This document shows, in pieces, positions 11,162 through 21,100 of a DNA stretch of 64,000 nucleotides; positions within the stretch are counted from its first letter, which is position 1, and each line of letters begins with the position of its first letter. Source of the stretch: Toxoplasma gondii ME49 (Eukaryota; Apicomplexa; Conoidasida; Eucoccidiorida; Sarcocystidae). The stretch is taken from assembly GCF_000006565.2 (NCBI RefSeq), contig NC_031473.1, positions 2,520,134 to 2,584,133 of the forward strand, written 5' to 3'. The position numbers were made by a program, and so were the translations under genes. Below the pieces are notes generated by a model that searched no databases, was not told the DNA's origin, and saw only the letters and a program-made list of their open reading frames with translations.

Positions 11162-11885
11162 TACGCGTCTGTTGATACAGGTACGTGGATTAGCAAGGTC
11201 AGATGTTTTCTTCTGTGGATATTGTGTATGTCTTCGTTTAGTATCATGAGCGGATGTTGGCGGGTGCGTTGCGGCTGTTGAGGGAAAATGTCTTCTTGTG
11301 TTTTTGTCGAAGAACACTCGACAGAGATATATCTGTGAGTGTTCAGCTTAAAATGGTGGAATTGAGAGAAACGGTGACTGTCTCTCCTGGTTCTTTGTTT
11401 TGGTTTTTGTCTGCCTGCAGCAAATCCTTTCGCGTTTCAGCGTGGTGGGCGCACAGCACGGGGAACACGCGGCAGGTGAGTCTCTTCGGTCTGGGGGTTT
11501 TCTGCCTTTCGTGTCACAAACTTTAACGAGTCTGTACAAAGTTCGCGGAAAGCGTTTTCACCATGATGTCGAAACATACTGCAGCTGAATCTCCCATGGA
11601 TAATACTCTCTTTAAGTTTCCGGATTGTTGATAGGAGTGAAAGATGAGCGTGTGTAAACAGTTTTAGGCGGGTTTCTACATTGTAGAGAACGCGAGAGAA
11701 GAGTGGACAGGCAGATAGCGCGTAGCATAGTATTGATTTTTTTCGGAGCGGTGACGCTGGGATATGAAGGTGAAATGGCAGTTGTTTGGTGACGTGGTCA
11801 TGAAATCACCGCTGTTGTTTCTCGCAGTGTTTCTTTTTTTCTGCGTCTTGCGTACTGTGTTTTCAGGGGAAGCCGGAGACGATGA
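7243..11885 (+). CDS. Putative FG-repeat nucleoporin with basic C-terminal tail (3 exons)
   Basis: Exons are 7243-10969, 11421-11475 and 11867-11885, giving 1,266 aa. The phases match: exon 1 ends with one base of a codon, exon 2 supplies CA to make GCA, and exon 2 ends AG to pair with the first G of exon 3. The joined tail contains NPFAFQRGGRTARG and ends GRGSRRR before TGA. The N-terminal ~880 residues are Ser/Glu/Arg-rich and likely disordered. A basic stretch (RKRKRQ, near residue 900) could be a nuclear localisation signal. Residues ~944-1005 form a charged coiled coil. Residues ~1023-1242 are Gly/Ala/Pro-rich with FG-type motifs (FVFG, AFG, GFG, AFG). FG domains bind transport receptors inside the nuclear pore, and an Arg-rich C-terminal end resembles nuclear-basket Nups such as Nup153. 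Nucleoporin identity is an inference from composition and motifs. Reading straight through the first donor gives a longer frame that enters an (AT)n tract and is unlikely to be real. Confidence 0.7.
11111..11158. repeat. (AT)24 dinucleotide tract in nucleoporin intron 1
   Basis: This is an uninterrupted AT repeat of 24 units, about 140 bases after the exon 1 donor. It is the longest pure dinucleotide tract in the window. It would be length-polymorphic between strains. Confidence 0.97.
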
Positions 11886-12132
11886 CCGGGGTTGTGGCTT
11901 TCCTTGTGCGTCCACATGTTATTCGTATTTTGGGGCGTACAGAACCGTTCACTGTTGGGTTTTTCTTTCGGGGAAAATCGAGCATGGGCGCGTTTCTTTT
12001 CCGTATTCTCTGCGCATGCGTCAAAGGGTGCATGGACATTCTCACGCAGACGTTTCTCTTCTGCGCTTCATATCGTTCTCAGAAACGATACAGACTCTTT
12101 TTGCTTGAATCGCACTGGGTGCTGAACGACAG

Positions 12133-12164
12133 CCCATCCTGCTGAGCCTAGTTCGTATAGCATC
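12133..12164 (+). pseudogene. Decayed copy of the 5' part of tRNA-Thr
   Basis: Thirty-two bases align without gaps to 12249-12280, the 5' flank, acceptor strand and D-arm of the intact tRNA gene, with 27 matches. The two copies are 116 bases apart. The similarity fades where the anticodon stem should begin, and no B-box (GGTTCGA-type) follows, so this cannot be a working tRNA. It most likely arose by local tandem duplication followed by decay. Chance similarity is not fully excluded because the match is short. Confidence 0.55.
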
Positions 12165-12252
12165 ATCGTCAAATTCAACTACGAAAAAGGGAAGGCAACA
12201 AGAGGCCAGAGGAAAGGACAAAGCGGAGTGGCACGCGAACGACAAAGTCCCA

Positions 12253-12325
12253 GCCTGCTTAGCTTAGTTGGTAGAGCATCCGCCTAGTAAGCGGAAGGTC
12301 GTCGGTTCGACTCCGGCAGTAGGCT
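12253..12325 (+). tRNA. tRNA-Thr, anticodon AGT
   Basis: Seventy-three bases fold into a full cloverleaf. The acceptor GCCTGCT pairs with AGTAGGC (one G-T). The D stem is GCTT/GAGC. The anticodon stem TCCGC/GCGGA encloses the loop CTAGTAA, placing AGT at positions 34-36. The T stem GTCGG/CCGGC encloses TTCGACT. The internal promoter boxes are intact: an A-box TAGCTTAGTTGG and a B-box GGTTCGACTCC. AGT reads the Thr codon ACT, and ACC if A34 is edited to inosine. There is no intron and CCA is not encoded. The gene lies about 370 bases after the nucleoporin stop, on the same strand, and is expected to be an independent RNA polymerase III unit. Confidence 0.95.
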
Positions 12326-14073
12326 CTTGAACCCTGTCCTTATAAGGAAAAGGTCACGTATAGGTGAAGTGTTGTCAGAAGGCAACCTAGTGCTTTGCCG
12401 TTGAGATGAAGACAACTGTGTTTTGTGTCGTTCCTCGAAACAACTAACGCGGAATCATGTTTACCAGCACAGTTGAGGTCAGTGTGGTAAATGCAAAGTA
12501 TCACGGCTTGGTGGAGAATAGAGGATGTGTCAGTGTCCGGCTCGTCGCCACGAAAGTGCTATGTTGAGACAATCGCTGCATTGGGTGGCTGCGCTACGGT
12601 TAGGCACTTTGCAGTCATGCCTTCATCATATCGGGCAATCCACGTATATGCGTGGGAAGATTGTAAGGAGAGCTTATTGCGCAAAACACGCAGGTCGAGA
12701 CGTTCGAAGGCTGATGCTACGATGACCTTTTAACAGTCGTATCGACAACTCCTCGATTAAATTTGCCCCCGTGCAAATCCTGTAGAACCAGTAAGGAGCG
12801 CATTTCGAATTTTCACAGAAATGGTGGTCCGAGAAAAGCCGCCCCGCCCCGTTCTCTCACTTTCTCCACGATGGTTGTGCAGTTTTTGCAAGTCATTCAC
12901 AGTTCAGATCATTCTTGTGCACCACCCACATCCATACCTATTTTCTATTGTTTACAGCAACACTGCGGTTCGTAAAGGGATCTGTAACTGCTGCGCATGC
13001 CCCCTTGATGCTTCCTTGCAGGGAAGCACGAAATCCATTCTGCACACGATCAGGATCCGAGCAGAAAAAAAGAGCAGTAGACTGCCGGTGATATCGCAGA
13101 GAAGCCCGGCGCTGGCGTTATCGCTCAAAGAGCAAAACAAATCCTTTTCTTCGATTTCCGTGGAACACCTTGTTTTTTCGCACGTTCCACAGGTCGGCAG
13201 AAACGAGGCAGATGGCCAGCGTCGTCGCTCTGTATCAGAAACTGGAGAACAGAGAAGTGGACCACAGTTTTGGTGTGTATTCGACTTACGTCTGGGGCTG
13301 ACACATCGAGGGAAAACGGGATGGAAAACGTGATATGCTGAAACGAGGCTCTTGCTCACATCGCTCTTTGTCAGGGCCCGGATTATGTTCGCTTCCGCTT
13401 AAAAGAAACGTTCCAACGTTCCAAGCAGATGATGAAATTATCGGTATAATAACAGTGTCCTCACTTTGTTTACTTTGAAACTGCAATGTCAGCAAAACGG
13501 GACTCAAACGAGCCTCAATGGCGTTATGTTTCGTAGACGAATATTCGAATCTCATAGTCTCAAATGACGTCAGCTCTCCCGATTTTCCGTCGGGGGTATT
13601 GCATACGGAACATTGGATGGTGGCCATAACAAATCTGTCTCCTACTCATACTAGAAAGAAAGATCCCCCGTCTCAAGCTGCACATAAAAGCTTGTGAAGC
13701 TACAATCTTGGTTGCTTCGATCTGCTACTAATTACTACTGGATTTTTCGGTGATCGTCGCTGCTAGGCCGCGAGTAGCAACTTTCGGGTGACAGGACGTT
13801 ATCTTGTGCTATGTGCTTCACATGGAGCAAGCAACTCTTCCCGGATGGAAGTGGTTATTTTCCATTGCCTCGGATCGCTAATTACTATGGAGATGAACAT
13901 ATGGACGCAGCCAAGCATGATTTTGGGGGAATTGTCGTTTTAAATGTACTGCCTTGACCACCGACCCGCTCACAGTGTTGACTGTAGATTTGACAGCGCC
14001 ACACAAGTGATTTGCGAGAGAATGAGAGACACCGGGAAAAAGTGGCCCTCATGACGTAGTTCGGGATCCCTTA
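12326..14073. other. Intergenic sequence with no supported gene
   Basis: Only short open frames are present. One stretch (about 13022-13190) follows a good acceptor-like sequence (GCTTCCTTGCAG) and reads as plausible protein up to a CAG/GT boundary. It could be an isolated exon relic belonging to the broken coding region that follows. I cannot link it in phase to anything with confidence. Confidence 0.4.
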
Positions 14074-15798
14074 TTGTCACTGTTCCAAGAAGTGACGGTG
14101 TCACCGGCAATGACCGTACTCGTTGCCAGTCCACATGCAGCCCGATGGAAAATCCATGAGCGTGGTGCTTGCATGTTTCGATCTTCTCTGATGCTCTCAC
14201 TGTTTATCGAGTTTCCAGAAGTTCCAATCGCAAGCTACTACGATACATTGACTCCAACTGCTCAAATCTACTCGCTTCTTCATCAGGTTCTTCGTAAAAA
14301 TGATTCATTCACTGAAAAGCGAAAGATAGTATCGCAACGTTTCCTGCCAGAAGGTCAGGAAGAGTACATTCCACCAAAAAGTTGCCCGAAGCATTACATG
14401 CAAATCCGAACAACTTCCATGACTGTACTCCCCCTTCAGGCATGTTGTCAGAGACTTTAAACTTACGACCTAGTGAGACACACGAGTCCCCAGTTCAGGC
14501 TGGGGACTCTCGAGGGTTTTTGAATCCTTGGGGGGAAACTGTTCTTCGCTGTCCGCAGCGCAGTTCGACACTGTTTGTCCCTCTTCTTTGCATCCGATCT
14601 CCAAAGGGTGCGAAATCTAATCTGCGAGATACCGACCTCCAGTGGCACCTCGGGTCTGATTTGAAATCAGCAGCTGATGCGCTAAGTTGCAGTATCACAC
14701 GTTCTTCACCTGCAAATCAGTTTCGTCGCTTCAAGAAAGCTCAGCCGCTTCCTCGGTTTGTGTGGGATCAAGGGTCTTGGAGTGGCAGCAGCAATCCGAA
14801 AAGTATCGATGAATTAGAATTTGGAGAAGTAAGCACTGCATATCGGATGGCGACGGGCGGGTTCCTTGAACAACAGGGGAGACGTGATGCTTCCTGGCAA
14901 AAGTCTCAATCGCAAAAACGCAGTGGCAGCTCTTCTATGGAGAAGGTGGAGATTTTCACGCCGCTGGGGGGCTACGCTTGCCCTCTTCCACTATTCGGTC
15001 AAGTAGACGCCTCAGGAGCAAAAGTGTTTGATCCTGTCCAAAATCACGCAAGCAAGCGCGAAGAGGCAAGAATGAGACTGTATTTGGGCGATATTGCCCG
15101 GCAGCCTCCCCTTGACGATGATGATAAACTGATCAAGCGGTCATCGTCTCTGACTAGGGAAAACCCGTGGCGATCGACTTTTTGGGTAGATGAAGGGCAT
15201 GAATCAACCGAAAACCCGTATAGCATACCTATATAGCAAGCGAAGGCAGCCCACTCGTCAAGGAAGATATTCACCGCTTTGCGAGGGGATAATGCGGGAC
15301 AATGCGAACACTAATATGCAATCAATGGATATTGAGTTAAACTCACCTAGCATGCCACTCTCTGATTTGGTACAGGTTCATCCTATGTCGATTGGAAACT
15401 CGAAAAATCACGGTTGGTGAGCTCTTTCTCTGCATTAACGCTACTGTAGAATACTGACAGGCAACAAGCCACTGCAATATAAGTCTGTCCAATGTGTTCG
15501 GCGACGGTCACACACGCACACAGCAAATCTGGTTATAGACGTTTGCGAAGGGAAGTGATGGAACAGGCGAATGCGTTTCATACAGTTTGCTTCCTCAATC
15601 ACCCACAGCTCAGTTGCCAGCTCTGGAATTTAGTAATGCTGAGTTTATCTGCAACGCTCTTGATACTAGACTCGAAGCTCCCGTTGGTTTTTCGAGACCG
15701 CAGAGCAACACAAGAAAATGTGGACAACAACGGTTCCACAGTTGGTTCCCTTTCTACGATGGCAAACATCTTCTCCATGTTCTTCAAGCACAGTAGAA
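14074..15798 (+). pseudogene. Broken coding-like region, probable pseudogene
   Basis: Open stretches on one strand follow each other in different frames. Frame 1 is open to a TAA at about 14460. Frame 0 is open for about 305 codons from 14316 to a TAG at 15236. Frame 1 continues to a TGA at 15420. Frame 2 runs from about 15539 to a TAG at 15798. A 305-codon frame is very unlikely by chance at this base composition, and all pieces read as ordinary mixed-composition protein without low-complexity bias. I found no set of consensus splice sites that joins all the pieces in phase; one possible 88-base intron (donor near 14353, acceptor CAG at 14440) would join the first two. The simplest reading is a gene broken by several frameshifts. 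The alternative is a live gene with short introns. The protein family is not recognised, so the source cannot be named. Confidence 0.5.
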
Positions 15799-18117
15799 CT
15801 TGGATCCGATAGTCAAAGTCCTTCGAGATCTAAACTAGTAGTCCACATCGTAGTAGATACTCCCCAGAAGAAGCTAGAGAGCTAAAAGTGGTGAATTTCT
15901 GGATCCCCCGACAGAGAGGTCACTCCACATAGAATCTGCCGCTTTTCCGACATTGATGACCATACGATCTACTCTTTCTCCTCGGGCTACTACTAAACAC
16001 TTGCTTCTGGGTAGAGAAATGCCAACCCCCTTCATGGCGTGCCCGCCTCAGATGCCGTCAAGCGATTTTGTATGCTGTGTAAGAATGCAGTCATACTCCT
16101 GCATAGTTATCAAGACTTCCTGGTGTATTTGACAGCACATTTCCTCCTGCCGCTGACATGACTGTTAAACGTAAAAGAGGCCGACGCTCCAGGTGCGCAA
16201 CGAGTTGCCCCAGTGATCCTTTATCTGGTCAGTGCGAGAGGAGCACCCTTCCTCTCAATCTCGCCGAAGGTGATGAGTTGCTCGAAAGACCTGGTATTAT
16301 CGTATTATGGCGCTTTCCAAAGGTGCTAATCTGTCCGTTTACAATGTTCCCTTATTAGAAAGAAGTGTATGGTACCGGATGGCACAAGAAAAACAAAAAC
16401 TCAGTTGGTCGGTTACGTACATTAGACTACATCCAGATGAATCTACTCTCTACTCGTGATTTCGCAAGTCGGAAACTCGAGTCTAAGTGATGCAGACTGT
16501 CAGTTCCAGCCAGGCCTGTGCAGATTGGAAGCAGCTGGAAGACACGTTTGAATCAGCACAGGCGCGAGCCTTGTCGCTTCTCAGGAAGCCCACGAGCGGG
16601 TGGTCAGTAGCGCGTGAAATGACATAGTACCACTATGCTGATGTTGCATGCCTATTCTGTTCTATGGATTCCGATGTATTCTGTCTTTTGGAGAGCAGTG
16701 CAGCATCTAGGAAAAATCCTTGACGAGCATCCTTGTGCTTAAGTTGGAAACGCTTGTGAGTTCCGGCTGTTTAGTAAGAGGCAGCAGAAAGCCAGAACTG
16801 CGACGTATTATGAAGAGACTGTCAGTGCACAGCAAATTCCAAGAAATATAGTTCGTCGTAGTGTGGACGGAAGTGGCGGATGCAATAGTTGATTGCAGTC
16901 AATTTTAACCCGCAGTGAATTCGGTCCCGCAACGGTCTTTTCGATACCGTTCTAATCGTGAGGAATAACAACTTTACCCCCGTTTCTCCGAGCGTATAGC
17001 GTCAATGGCAAAAGCGAATTCTGGAATCAGAGCTAGCATGGTGATTGACCATAATCTACGGTAGACCCTAAAACAAATTGCATTCAGTTACATTGTGGAC
17101 ACATCCCACCCCACTGTCCGCATGCGGGGATTCCTTGCTTGCATGTTTGATCCGATGGAATTGCAATTCTTTGTTCTGTCCGATGTTGATCCGAATGAAT
17201 GCATGTCGCTCGGCGTTACTGCGTCGTTAAAGTCGTTTGAACCTTTATAGGAGTTGTAGCCAGAGTCGTTTTGTCGGCACTTCTCCCACGCGTCTTCCTC
17301 GATGGAGGAGAAAGTGTATTCGGTTGAGAATCTGATCACGTTCCGCCGTGTTCTTTATATTCCTCTTTCGGCAGTAAACGTGAAGTCAAAACCACACGAC
17401 AAAATGATTCATCCCAGTGTCGATATGAAAGGCAATAAAAACGTCTGAAGGTACACAGGAGCTCTGTGGAAACGCCGGTCACGGTCAGTAGGCAATTACT
17501 GCCTAACACAAGGGCCGCAACATCTCAGCTGAAATTTCATCATTTAACTCTTCTCGGCATTAACGCTCGTGCATTCAATCCTGTCTCGGATGTCACACTT
17601 ATGTCTAACTCAGATCACTCTAGCCCCTGGTGCTACCTCGAAGGTCGGGACGTTGCTTTAAAGGAGCAGTGACGGATCTCTCTCGTGCCTTCAGTATATG
17701 CATTGCACTACGTAGCTATCAAGAGTGAAAGTTTTAGAATGGTACCATTCCCAAGAAACTGATTCTACTTTTCTCACCACAGGGCATCTGGTCAGGTATA
17801 ACACGTCCAGAAGTAAAACAACAGTAGCATTATACTTTGTGCTACATCGCCGTTTAGCTCATTCATGTTTGGTTCTTGTCGCTATTCTCAAGCGCAAAGA
17901 TGCCTGTCAACGGCTTTTGTGATCGGCAGGTAGAGCACAGGCACCTCTCTGTGCCTTCCCACCCTTCCACACCGTAGGAAAGGGCTATACGTTTTGACCG
18001 GCCCGATGTTTGGTGCTCAAACCGCTTTCGATACTCATAAAGATCAGGACGGGCAGTTGGTACGTCAGCGTCAGGCGCTATGTGTAGACCACCCTCTCAA
18101 TATACCTTTGCTTGACT
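15799..18117. other. Intergenic sequence upstream of the four-exon gene
   Basis: No supported gene is present. A coding-like run of roughly 80 codons (about 15900-16140, plus strand) may extend the broken gene to its left. The rest is stop-rich in all frames. The final few hundred bases should contain the promoter and leader of the gene starting at 18118; no clear element was seen. Confidence 0.5.
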
Positions 18118-21100
18118 ATGGAATGCCATCGCCCCCGAACTGTCAGTAGCTCTCCCGCTTTCTTGTCGAGATCCTTCTCCTCCGCTAGTCCAAAAGGTTC
18201 CGGCCACGACAAACATCAGCCTCCAGTTCAGCCCCTCGATTTGACAGTGCTGTCACGTGTAGCGCAAGCTGCAGCCTGTAAAACATGTTCACTTTCTCAC
18301 GTTACTCAGACCCAGCGATCAGCACGGGATCGCCCAATTTATCGTCGTGTTGTGGCCCGAATCGCAAGTGAAGCAAGAAACGAATCTGATACCAACCGCA
18401 GTGATTCTGCCACTTTTCCTGCTAGTCCCTTTTCAGTTGTGGGTGTGCATGCGGAAGCAAGAACTGGTGTTTCACGCCTCAGCTCACCAGTTGGCGGTTC
18501 GAGTGACCCGTCCACGAGACAACACACTCGACAACTCTCTCAGCAAAAGAGTAATTTGCACAGGCCAGGAGATGAAACCAAATCTCTGCCTTCGTCTTCC
18601 TCGCCAGTCGGTGTCACGAGAGTTTACAAGTGTTCAGAAGCAAGCAAAATTCCTCTCGGTTCCTCCGCGGCAATTTCGTCTCGATTGCCGCGGACCAATG
18701 GTGAGACCACGACCCGTTTGACGGGCCGCAATCTCGTCCGGGTGCCTTCAACTGGAGTGCACGGACCGGCATCACCGAATCACTTGCCAGCTTCCAGGAT
18801 CTCTTCATCCCCGTCTGAGCCTCTCAGCGTCCGACCTACTCCACGAGCTCTGCTCGCTTCTGGGCAGATAACGACACCGCCATCAGCCACGACAGAAGTA
18901 CCCGGTGGATCCCCCAAGAGATGGGCTGCCTGGACGAATCGACAGTCGCCGCTTCCTTTCGTGTCACCGAGAAACGCTGAATTTTCTGGCTCGGTCGTCA
19001 TCACCAGCGGCGGAAACCCAGGAGGTTGGAGTGTGTGTACAGCTCGGAGCAATTCGGCAGAGACCTGCGGAGCTTTAACTCGTGCCTTCAGGCGAAGCAC
19101 AAGGCATCCTCTGACACAGACTGAGAGCGGCGGAAGAAACAGCCGCTCGAAACATACCACTTGTCATAATGTAGACAGCTTACACATGTCCGCACCGCGT
19201 GTGCGGACTGAGGACGCAGCTGGGGATGACCCCCACGAAGCAAAAAAGCGGTTCGTGGATCCAGCCACATATACACGTCTCCCGCCTGAGGTGTGGGTGT
19301 TCAAGTACCAACCGCCCGTGGGACTGTCCTCATCTGAAGCAGATACGTCAGTTGTGAAACAGCGGGGGTCCGCCGTTGTTGACGACTATGAAGGACTAGG
19401 TCGTAGCACGTGTGACTCCGGCGGCATCCCGCCGTCAGATCCTGGCCACATAGGGAAGGAAATAGCATTTCCTCTGGAATATCCTCACGGACACCAGCAA
19501 GCAGATTTTCTGTGCTCCTCGATCCCAACTCTCCTGCGAGTGTACCACGTTCCGACGCTGTTCAGTCTGAAAAATGGACTCTCTGGGACGTCCAAATTTC
19601 CCTGGCCGCCGCCTCCTTCGGAAATGAAAGTTGAAACCTTGCAGGTTGCTCCACTAGGTGAGAACGAAAGCCCTGCAGACAGGGCAGACAACAGGGACCG
19701 GAATACAGTGGACTGCCACGATGTTTTTTTGCCGCCTTGGCAACCTCACATCTCACCAGCCGAAGGTTCCCCTTCTACCCCGGAGGTGGCGGTCACCTTG
19801 AGGCAACCGAAGGTATTGTCAGGCACACACCGAAGCCGCAGCCGAGGAAGCGCTGTACCATCACAGTCGCCGAGGGAAGCAGAGGACGCATCTCGTTCTC
19901 TTTCGGTTTCCTCACCTCCGGCTTCTCCTCCGAACGGATTTCTCGCAAGAGGCCTCCAAGCTGTTCACAAAGGTCGGAGCCAGCAGAAGTGGTGGCGCGG
20001 CCTGACGCAAGCAATGGACGTGGCGCTTTCTGAGTTGTGTAGACAGCTAAAATTGTTTGCTCCTTTCCACGCGAGCTGTGTCGACAAACTGCGGCAGAGC
20101 CTCGCGGCGTACGGCGAAATCTACGATGCGTCTGTGGCAGAGATTTTCTCTGAACTCCAAACGGCACTTCTGGAAATATACAAGGCGGAGGTCAGTTTGC
20201 GTCGGGAGGCGCGCCAGACGTCAAGGCGTCTGGAAGTCCTCGAAGAAAAGGCGCAAGAAGCGGACGAACTGAGACGCATGCTGGACATCCACACCTACCT
20301 CTTTGGACTGCAGGAACTGGACGCTCTGTCAGTGTGCCAGGCAGAAGAAGAAGCAACGGCGGCTGATCTGCAATGGGAACGCCTCCTCGAGCATCTCGAA
20401 TTGATCCATCTCAACCGCAGTGACGCAGTGAGTGCTGAGACGTGGGTTACACGGTCAACGGGCGAATGGAACGACGCGGAGCTTTCGAATCCGAGTCGAC
20501 AGATCTTCTCCTGCGTGTGTCCAGTGTCTGCAACTCTTCTTCCACATCAAACGTTTCTGAGAGGAGAACTTGACTCTGCCGGATATGTCAAGTTATTCCG
20601 AGTTCACCTGCCCCCTGGTCGGTGGACGATTGGCCTCGCCATTACGTGCTCAGCACCGATTGACGTGTCACTCCTTATGCTCCTCGCAAAGCGCCGCCAC
20701 TGCGCTGTAAATCAGGAAGAAGGCCGTCGATCTTTCCGGCCGTTGCCAGACGAACGGGGCGGGTCACAAACCGAGGTCTTGCGTGACATCTGTCTGTCCA
20801 TCGAGAAACCGAGTGTTCGCGAAATGTCCTCTCGATCGGAACGGCCGGCGGTTCGGCGTTCCTCCCCTCACAGAAACTCTGTGGCGGCGTCGCGCCTCCC
20901 TATCCCCTCGTTAGATCCTTCGTTGACTCTCTTGAGTGCAACGCCGCCAGAGTGGAATGCCTTTGCATCGGTGTATGTACACCCGAAGGAACCCCAAATC
21001 CTCCACGTTCGCACTCCTCCCGGAGGCACACCAGATGGGGGTTGGCTGCTGCTCCGTGTCCAGTCTGCTTTGGAAAACAGGAGGCTCCTCGAGAGGCCCT

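Noticed and set aside
10970..11175. Extension of the nucleoporin frame into an Ile/Tyr repeat
   Set aside because: The extension only reads through a consensus donor into intron and an (AT)24 tract. Splicing to 11421 restores an FG-type motif and a basic tail in phase.
12338..12347. CCTTATAAGG palindrome matching a CArG-box consensus
   Set aside because: CArG boxes are MADS-protein sites and I know of no such system in apicomplexans. A single 10-bp palindrome downstream of a tRNA is probably chance.
14484..14509. Inverted repeat GAGTCCCCAG / CTGGGGACTC with 6-base loop
   Set aside because: It lies inside the broken coding region and is GC-rich and short. There is no context suggesting a regulatory or mobile-element end.
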